A stretch of DNA of 64,000 nucleotides from Diphasiastrum complanatum (lineage: Eukaryota; Streptophyta; Lycopodiopsida; Lycopodiales; Lycopodiaceae): assembly GCA_029204225.1 (NCBI GenBank), contig CM055102.1:32110607-32174606 (forward strand), read 5' to 3'. The position numbers and the translations under genes were made by a program. The notes under the pieces are model-generated. The model was not told where the DNA came from. It ran no database searches and saw nothing but the letters and a program-made list of their open reading frames with translations. This document shows positions 56,732 through 64,000 of the stretch, one piece after another; positions within the stretch are counted from its first letter, which is position 1; the number at the start of each line of letters is the position of its first letter.

Positions 56732-58508
56732 CTCCTCCTAAAAATGTATCTAATGTGGACCAAGCATTGATCTTGAGATAAGACCAAGATTAGACCTATG
56801 CTTTGAGAAGGCACTTTTGCAAAGTAGCTTTGTGAGAAGATCAGCAATACACAAAGCTGTGTCGACATTTTTAAGTTGATTTCACCTCCAATGAGCTTTT
56901 CCCTTACAAAACAGTGTGCCACTTCTATATGCTTGCTTCTTTTATGAAAAATATGATTGTTTGCAAGAGCTTGTGCCGATATGTTGTCACATTTGATCAA
57001 GGGAAGATCATCCTCTTTGATGCACTTTACCTTCATGATTAACCTCTTGATCCAAAGCACCTCTTTAGTTGTTGTAGTGAGTGCTTTGTACTCGGCCTCA
57101 CAAGATGATAGAGATATGGTATCCTGCCTCTTTGAAAGCCAAGACACGAGATTGCCTCCAAGAAAGATAGTATATGCATTAATGGACTTTCGATCCATTT
57201 TATCACTAGCAAAATCAGAATCTGAATAGCCAACAATGGTTAGATCTTCATTCTTGTACAATAAACCATAATCTTGAGTAGAAGATACATATCTTAGAAC
57301 TCTCTTGGCCATCTTCCAATGTTGGATCTTGGGATCTTGCATAAATTGACTCAATTTGTGCACACAATAGCTCAAATCGGGTCTAGTGATAGTAATCCAA
57401 ATTAAAGAGCCTATAAGACTCCTATAAAGTGTGATGTGTTGATGGAGCCATCATGATTGTACTTGACCTTGAACACCCACTTGCATTGAATGATATGCAT
57501 GTCAGGTGGTGGATCCACTAGCTCCCATGTGTGGTTGGTGATCAAGGCATCATATTCAATCTTCATGGCCTCATACCACATTTGGTATTGAGGGCTTCTT
57601 GAACATCTTTGGGCTCCTCATGAGAAACAAAATAAGCATGGTGGAATCAAGATCCACTTGTTCTCCTTTGTCATCATAAGTGAGCCTCTTGGGCTTGGAT
57701 CTCTCCCTCATTTATCTTCTAGGAGTGAAAATCCGAGGACTTCCATCTTCAAATCTTGACTCCTCCATATGTTGATTGTCTTCAATAACAATAGGTGATA
57801 GATTTTGAGGTTGCTTGATCTCGGCCCCTCCAAGATTGGACTTTTCTTCTTCATGAAAAACTACATCTCTACTATCAATTACTTTAGAGGTAGAGAGCAT
57901 GTAGATTCGATAGGCTTTCTTGTTGGATGAATATCCAACCATTACTCCTTGGCTTGCACAAGGATAATCCTTCTTTCTCGTTTCCAAGGGAATATGGACA
58001 AAGCATATGCATTTAAATACTCTAAGGTGTTCAACCTTAGGTTTCTTCAAATAGAGTGCTTCATATGGTGACTTTCCTCCAAGTGCAACATGAGGGAGTC
58101 TATTGCATAGATAGTTTGAACAATTGATAGCCTCACCCCAAAAGTCTTTTGCAAAGATGCCTCAATTCTGATGGTTTTGGCACATTACCCCATTTTGAGA
58201 TGGTGTATATGCACAAGAAAACTCCCTTTTAATGCCTTCAAGCTCACAATAATCATGAAATTTATTGGAAGTGTACTCACCACCTCCATCACTTCTAAGA
58301 ATTTTGATTTTGTAAGAAAATTGCTTTTCAACTAGAGCTTTGAACTTGAGGAAATATTCAAACACCATAGATTTTGAAGCTAGAAGATATACCCAAGTAA
58401 ATCTAGTGACATCATCAATGAAAGTTACAAAGAAGTAGCACCACCCTTGCTCTTTGAAGATGAGAAGTGCACATCCGAGTGTATGAGCTCCAATGGATGT
58501 GTAGTCTT
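56732..58508 (-). pseudogene. Copia pol copy 2: RNase H and integrase, RT mostly deleted
   Basis: 57375-56750 encodes the end of RT and RNase H (LSQFMQDPKIQHWKMAKRVL, LSSCEAEYKAL, KRSKHIEVAHCFVREK). At about 57437 the sequence leaps from the equivalent of 8020 to that of 8690, deleting some 660 bp with the YVDD active site. Integrase segments follow (58368-57712). Similarity to copy 1 stops abruptly at 58508, equivalent to 9794. Identity to copy 1 is high throughout. Confidence 0.85.
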
Positions 58509-58965
58509 GTCAAGCATATGTATTTCGTGTACCTACAAGTTAAAGGGTTGGATGTCATCCGTAATACGTTTATGCACCAACCAGTTTTGAAGTGTGAGAA
58601 ACTATTTCATATATTCACTTTGCCATCTAGTGGTATGGCTTAAGTGTACCACAAAACAGTGTGTCGTGTAGTGTTCTTCCAGTTTGACACTTTTTGGGTA
58701 GTCTTTATAAGAAAGTGTGCCAATTCTTTGTTTTGCAAGTAGGAGATATTTTAAAGAAATGATTTTGACAAAAAACCCTTTTGTATTTAAAATGTTCACC
58801 GCATAGAATCATTGAGTTTCTTAGATCTTTGTATTGGCATCTCAGATCTTTTTTGAAATCGGTTACCACCCTAAAGCTAGTTTGTACCACAATATGTTTT
58901 TTTTGTCATGGACATTGTTTGCTAAAAAAAAAAACTCGCAAAACTCGCAATGTAATTACTTGCAA
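58509..58965. other. No gene seen
   Basis: Between the broken Copia copy and the Gypsy integrase. Short open frames on both strands have no motif. A ten-base A run lies at 58926-58935. Confidence 0.4.
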
Positions 58966-61070
58966 TTTGTCAGGCCTCGCCTCGCGGGTAGTATGGGGTA
59001 GATGTTTTATGCACTATTCCAAATAAATGCATCATTTTCTCTACTGTGTCACTTATGAAGTGCGGGCCTCTATCAGAAACAATCTCCAATGAACATCCAA
59101 ACCTTGTTAGGATGTTATTAAATATAAACTTTGTTGTGGATTGTGCAGTATTATTCCGCAAAGCTTTTGCTTCCACCCACTTCGTTGCATAATCCATGGC
59201 CACTACGATGTACTGATGACCGTTTGCTGATGGTGGATTAATTTTTCCAATAAAATCCAGCCCCCATCTTTGAAATATCCCAATTGGCTTCAAGTGTACC
59301 AATGGATAGTCCATTGTAGGTATCAGTCTCTCTTGTCATTGATAAGCATCACACTTTATACAAGTCATTACCGTATCTTTCCATACCTTGGGCCACCAAA
59401 ATTCATCTTGGAAAATTTTGCGCACTGTGATCTCAAAGGAATGGTGACCTCCTGTGAACCCAGAATGTGCCTCATCAATTATGGATGCCACATCCTTAGA
59501 TTGTACACAGCATCTTAAAATATGATCTTGACCCCACTTATATAGTCGGCCCTCGATGATTTGAAAAGTGCGTGCTTTCCAAATTAATTGACATCGTTGA
59601 GATTTTTTAAAATGAGCTGGAAATATATCCTTCGCTAAATAATCAAATAAATCTATATACCAAGAGTCCATTACTAATTTTGAAGCAAATAGCTATGCAT
59701 TCGGCATTTCATCAACGCCTTCCTCCTCATCACTTGTTTCAATCCGGGATGTCTAGTCCGCTACCATGTGCACCTTCCCTAGTCAGATACGAACATCAAA
59801 TTCAAACTCTTTGAATAGTCTCATCCATCACGTAATCATGTCTACAATTGGAATAGTCTCATCCATCACGTAATCATGTCCACAATTGTAGATTTATGCA
59901 TAAGATACAACAATGGCTGATGATCCATATATACCACGAATTTATTATCCAATAGAAAGTGACAAAATCTTCGAAGAGCAAATATTAAACTTAGCGCTTC
60001 CCTTTCTGTTGTCAAGTAGTTTTTCTCAGCCGACATCAATTGTTTACTCGCATAATATACTAGATGATCATAACATTTTTGCTCTCCTAGTTGCGCAAAA
60101 ACATAACCAACCGCTTGAGAGACGTCCACATGAATATGAAAAGGTTTACTCCAATCTGGTGGTCGCAATATTGGTGTGTTTATTAAGGCATCAATCAGAT
60201 CATGGAGTGCCTTATATCATTTAATGGTTACTTTATAAACTGCCCCTTTTTTCAAAACTTCATACAAGAAATGAGTCCTATCTGAATACGCGTAAATGTA
60301 GGATTGGGGATACCCTATCATTCCCAGGAACGTTTGTATTTCCTTTGGCAATTTAGGAAATCTCTTATTCTTAATAACCTCAATTTTTGTCAGATCGATG
60401 GACAATCCCTCCTTTGAAATGATTTTTCCCAAGAGGACCCCTCTTCACACACAGAAACTGCATTTCTCCGGATTGAGGCTAATCCCATATTCGTAACATC
60501 TTTGAAAACATTTTTCAAGGTAATCTAAATGGTCATCAACATCACAGTACAACCAAAAGTCATCCAAAAATATTTTCATAAATCGATCCAAATAATCATA
60601 GAATGCTTTTGTCATGACCTTGTGAAAAGCTGCGGGTGAATTTTTTAATCCCAATGACATCACCTTATATGCATATGCTCCCCATTCCGTAATAAATGTC
60701 ATCTTCTCCTTGTCCTTCTCCACAATCTGAATTTGATTATATTCGCTGAAACCATCCAGAAAGCTATATAACTCGTGTCCCGCAACCTCATCCAAGATTT
60801 GCTCCGTTAATGGCAATGAAAAGTGATCTTTTATAGTGAAGGCATTAAGTTTGGGGTAATCCACACAAACCCGCAAATTGCCATTCTTTTTCGGCACGAT
60901 CACAATAGGGCTCAAAGCCAGGTAATCTATTGCATATATGAACCCAACCTTCACTAGTTTTTCAATTTTGGCTCTCACATGATCTACGTGTTTCGAATTC
61001 ATTCTATACCTCTGTTGTCGAATTGGCCTCACATCAATGGTTACATCGATAGTGTGCTGATAAACCTGCG
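58966..61070 (-). pseudogene. Ty3/Gypsy pol: RT, RNase H, integrase
   Basis: RT is at about 61070-60445 (PIVIVPKKNGNLRVCVDYPKLN, LYSFLDGFSEYNQIQI, FITEWGAYAYKVMSLGL, catalytic I-F-L-D-D-F) and continues at 60432-60217. RNase H is at 60168-59866 (NYLTTEREALSLIFALRRF). The integrase zinc region is at 59671-59336 (H-S-G-F-T-G-G-H-H with C-I-K-C). The integrase core is at 59314-58970 (GLDFIGKINPPSANGHQYIV, S-D-R-G-P-H-F). Stops (for example 58970) and shifts separate the parts. The upstream end is fused to CACTA terminal repeats at about 61071; no LTR is seen. Confidence 0.9.
59814..59889. repeat. 38-bp direct tandem duplication
   Basis: 59814-59851 and 59852-59889 differ by one or two bases (AATAGTCTCATCCATCACGT...). 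It lies in Gypsy RNase H-integrase DNA and looks like a recent local duplication. Confidence 0.85.
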
Positions 61071-61300
61071 ACGTCCATGTCAGACGTTGCAATGCGACGT
61101 CTAGGTCAACACCTGTTCCCGTCACCGAAATTTGGTTCTGTGGTGTCCGGCACGTCATGTCTGTCGGACTGCGACGTATTTTAAAGTCGTCAGATTCCGA
61201 TGACCTTATAGCGACGTTTTTTTCCGACGTCCGCAATGAATTAAAAAAAAATTATACCCGCGATTCACATCACAAAACACGTCGCAAATCGCGGCGGGTG
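61071..61300. repeat. CACTA-type subterminal repeats fused to Gypsy RT
   Basis: GCGACGTC, CAGACGTTGCAATGCGACGTC, GTCGGACTGCGACGT and TTCCGACGTCC units resemble the arrays at 18.2 and 21.2 kb. Open reading across the boundary gives the Gypsy RT an extra N-terminus made of repeat translation. No CACTA genes are nearby, so this is an isolated transposon end. Confidence 0.6.
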
Positions 61301-61353
61301 TTGTTGTGGCTCTTAGAATGCAATTTCAAACTTGCAATCCAGCTCGGGCCATG

Positions 61354-62391
61354 TTCTTGAAGTTGAGATTGAACGCAGTAAGAATGGAAGAAAGTGAATC
61401 AGTGGGATCTTTCATCACCAGGATAAAGGAGCTGAGAGATCAACTTGTGGCAATTGATTAGGGACGTTGAATTGGTACATACCACAATGAGCGGTGTCTC
61501 GGAAGAGCTACAGATGTTTGTGAGCGGCATTCCTTCGAGGGAGAGATTGCCTACTTTTGAAGACTTCCACGGAATAATGTTGCAAGAAGAGCAGCGTCCC
61601 GAAGTGGTGAAGTCAAGGCAAACCCCACAGGAGGATCAAGCCTTGCTTGCTAAAGGAAAGCAAAAAGGATGGAAGAGAATTCCCAAGAAATCCAAGGATG
61701 ATGATGACAAGGGAGAGTCGTCATCAAAAGGGAAAAAGAAGAAGAAAGACAAATGTTAGTATTGCCACAAACCGGGTCATTGGGCACGCGAGTGTTACAA
61801 GAAGAAAGCGGACATAAAGGTGGGAAAAGTGACTCAGCGAGGCAACATTGCCGAAGATGATGGAGAAGATGACGAGACAAGTGTCTTCTCATCGGCATTG
61901 ACATCCCAGGTTGATGATGGTGCCAGATGGTTCATAGATTCAGGCGCCACAAGGCATATGACTGGTAAACGTGATTAGTTTGAGAAATTCTCACCAATCC
62001 ATGATGGGGATAAGGTCACTCAAGCCAATGGGGAGGAATGCCAAATACAGGGTGTGGGCAATGTACATGTGCAGTTTCCTGATGGTAAAATCAAGAACAT
62101 CCCTAATGTGTTTTATGTTCCTGGACTCAAAAAGAGTTTGCTTTCTGTTGGAGTAATGGCTAATCAACATCTTAAAGTTGAATTTGTCAAGGATGGATGC
62201 TTTATGAGGGATATGAACCACAATCATAAAGTGGTGGCGAAAGGTTATAGAGATAGTGATTGTGGCCTTTATAAATTGGATGCTGCAAAACCAGGAGAAT
62301 ATGGTTTGGCTATCTCAACAGCATCTTAATCTGAGTTGTGGCACATAAGACTTGGTCATTTGAACTATGGAAACTTGAGATTGATGGCGAA
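61354..62391 (+). pseudogene. Copia gag-protease-pre-integrase fragment, plus strand
   Basis: Gag (E-E-S-E-S-V-G-S-F-I-T-R-I-K-E-L, then S-G-I-P-S-R-E-R-L-P-T-F-E-D-F) leads to a zinc knuckle K-C-stop-Y-C-H-K-P-G-H-W-A-R-E-C-Y and the protease motif W-F-I-D-S-G-A-T-R-H-M-T-G. The region KSLLSVGVMANQHLKVEF and the pre-integrase S-E-L-W-H-I-R-L-G-H-L-N-Y follow. TAG at 61757-61759 and in R-D-stop-F near 61977 are both one G-to-A change from TGG. It is truncated at both ends. Confidence 0.85.
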
Positions 62392-62959
62392 GCTGCCAAA
62401 TATACAAATATGATCAAAATCATTAGAGAAAATTTGGCTCTGGAAAATGCCCATATAAGAATTGCCACTAGGATGACAATTTTTTGGCAATTTAAAATAC
62501 TGAAATAAAATCTTTTTCTACTTGCAGTCCTGCCCACACAATCTTCGATGGTTAGCTATTATGTGCATAATATAGTCTGTGGCTGTAAAAAGTCGGGTTC
62601 AAAATGGTCAACTGCGCTTGAAAGAGATATCGGGTTGACCAAGTTTTGACCAACCAAAACTTTGACTGGCCATAACTTCTTCATCATAGCTTGGAACTGG
62701 GTCATGTTGGGTGTCATTAAAAAGCTCTCGTCGAGGGCTTTCTAATTGCATTGTAATCGTCTCAATCCGACCTACCATTCAAAAGTTACGCTATTATTTT
62801 GCTGAGTTGCATACTATACTATAGATAAAATGGCTTATTTACGGGCTGCCCGCAATGCAAAATTACAAAATCTTCTAAAAAAAAATAAGTATCTTTTTGA
62901 AAGGCCCCTTTTGTACTCAAATTTTCTCTAATGAGCAAAACTAGTTGAAATCTTTCACA
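62392..62959 (-). mobile_element. Copia 3' LTR remnant, split by a MITE-like insertion
   Basis: 62392-62420 and 62934-62959 together match the LTR end at 47927-47983 and abut the polypurine tract GAAGAGGGAG (62969-62960). Only the terminal 55 bp or so of the LTR survive; the rest was lost at the junction with the plus-strand Copia. Confidence 0.7.
62421..62933. mobile_element. MITE-like insertion with 16-bp terminal inverted repeats
   Basis: CATTAGAGAAAATTTG at 62421-62436 is perfectly inverted at 62918-62933. The 513-bp segment interrupts an LTR whose empty site is preserved at 47948-47960 (AAAAT then AGCAAAA). No coding sequence is present. No target duplication is evident. It may be a non-autonomous DNA transposon. 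Confidence 0.7.
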
Positions 62960-63718
62960 CTCCCTCTTCAACTAGTTTAAGCACAGACTTTGAAAACACT
63001 CCAAGTGAAGTACTATGCTTCATGAACAAGTCATTTCGCAATGCTTTGGTGAAGATATCAGCTACACGTTCCCTTGAGGACACATGTTGAAGCTCCACCT
63101 CCTTTGCCATGACTTGCTCCCTCACAAAGTAATATGCCACCTCAATATGCTTACTCCTAGCATGAAAGATAGGATTGGTTGCCAACCTTTGGGCTGATAG
63201 ATTGTCACAAAAGATAACTGGACTCTTTGAAAAATCCAGCAAGTGAAGATCCTTGATCATCCTCTTGATCCATACCATCTCCTTTGTGCAAATTGAATGT
63301 GTAAGAGCTTTGTACTCGACCTCACTAGATGACAATGAGATAGTGGCTTGTTTCTTCGACATCCATGTAGCTCCATCACCTATAAAAATACAATGAGCAC
63401 TAATGGATTTCCTATCCATTTTATCTCTAGCATAGTCTGAATCTGAAAATCCAAACAAGTTAGGTGATGATCCCTCATACAATATGCCAAAATCTCAAGT
63501 TCCAATGATGTACCTCAAAACTCGTTTCCCTAGCTTCCAATGCTCCTCACTAGAATCTTGCATGAATTGGGTCAATTTTCCAGCTCAATAGCTTACATCT
63601 GGTCTTGTAATGGCTAGATAGATGAGTGAATCAACTAGCTTTCTATAGAGAGTAATGTCCTCAAAAAATCTTTCATTACCTCTTATAGTTAGCATTACAT
63701 TTGACTCCATAGGTGTAT
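62960..63718 (-). mobile_element. Copia RNase H and RT end
   Basis: 63482-62955 encodes D-S-D-Y-A-R-D-K-M-D-R-K-S, TISLSSSEVEYKAL, W-I-K-R-M-I-K-D-L-H-L-L-D, ARSKHIEVAYYFVREQ and ADIFTKAL, close to the RNase H at 48060. RT thumb sequence continues to 63718, where an LTR in the opposite orientation interrupts it. Confidence 0.85.
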
Positions 63719-64000
63719 TGTGAGAGATTTCAACTAGTTTAGTCTAGTTTAGTCACATTTTGGTAAATTGTCAACAAGAGGCCAAAACTCATTTTAGACT
63801 TAGAGATAAACTTTTTGAGGTTATATTAGTTTAAAATACATTCAATAAACACTTTTGGAAAGTGTGGGAAAGTTGGTAGTCAAGTTTGAGAGAGATTCAA
63901 ATTTGAACTTTGTGTACATTGAATCTAGACCCAAAGATAGTAGGATTTACATTTTGGAGGGAAAGCCAAGTGGCCAAATAGGGTTTGAAACTCTATAAAA
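63719..64000 (+). mobile_element. LTR start, plus orientation, runs off the window
   Basis: TGTGAGAGATTTCAACTAG is the start of the same LTR family found on the minus strand at 47500-47983. The similarity continues (GGAAAGTGTGGGAAA, GTAGGATTT, GGAGGGAAA). A TATA-like CTATAAAA ends the window at 63993-64000. It is inserted in minus-strand Copia RT DNA of its own family. Confidence 0.75.

Noticed and set aside
1-64000. tRNA or rRNA genes, organelle insertions, LINEs and pararetroviral sequences
   Set aside because: No cloverleaf box A/B pairs, rRNA cores, plastid genes, LINE endonuclease-RT order or pararetrovirus-type motifs were recognised on either strand. PBS-like TGGTATCAGAGC sequences belong to LTR elements.

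Overview
This is nuclear DNA from a seed plant with a large, repeat-choked genome. A gymnosperm, perhaps a conifer, fits best. I base this on the very low gene density, the nested and decayed Copia and Gypsy LTR retrotransposons with plant tRNA-Met primer sites, GT-AG introns, and one conifer-style germin-like gene. The species is not proven by the sequence. I see no tRNA, rRNA, CRISPR, organelle or bacterial features.

Layout. 0-3.6 kb: Gypsy relic, a minus-strand LTR, spacer. 3.6-4.5 kb: the only clearly intact ordinary gene, a germin-like protein with TATA box and poly(A) signal. 4.6-11.9 kb: Copia relics and a long minus-strand Copia gag-pol. 11.9-15.2 kb: module A, a divergent histone H3-like gene facing an unknown acidic gene. 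15.3-18.0 kb: a three-exon transposase-like gene of unclear family. 18.2-21.5 kb: a deleted CACTA (En/Spm) transposon with GTCGGATTCCGAC subterminal repeats and two head-to-head genes. 21.5-31.1 kb: a Copia element split by a Gypsy element (22107-25425, target duplication GCTCC) and by a gag-only LTR element (26951-31021, target duplication TCTTT). 31.3-33.9 kb: module B, a second acidic gene next to a second H3-like gene. 34.2-40.6 kb: Copia relics with a younger Copia inserted. 40.6-47.3 kb: mostly gene-free, with tandem repeats, a Copia RT relic and a broken unknown gene. 47.5-64 kb: Copia, Gypsy, CACTA-end and MITE-like pieces, many of them second copies of sequences seen earlier.

The most interesting signal is the repeated pairing of an aberrant H3-like gene with a member of one unrecognised protein family. 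The two partner genes have nearly equal first exons (978 and 961 nt), a shared motif around L-[KR]-E-D-E-[MI]-L, a donor splice site at a comparable place, and similar short last exons. The H3-like genes differ. Copy A keeps almost the whole histone fold behind a long proline-rich N-terminus. Copy B keeps an H3-like tail start (MAHTKQTTR) joined directly to the second half of the fold plus a new basic tail. Both partner genes carry premature stops, so the modules look like decayed or decaying members of an undescribed gene pair or mobile unit.

Nonsense changes throughout look like cytosine deamination (CGA to TGA, CAG or TGG to TAG), as expected in heavily methylated plant repeats. Several Copia copies have lost the reverse-transcriptase core by internal deletion.
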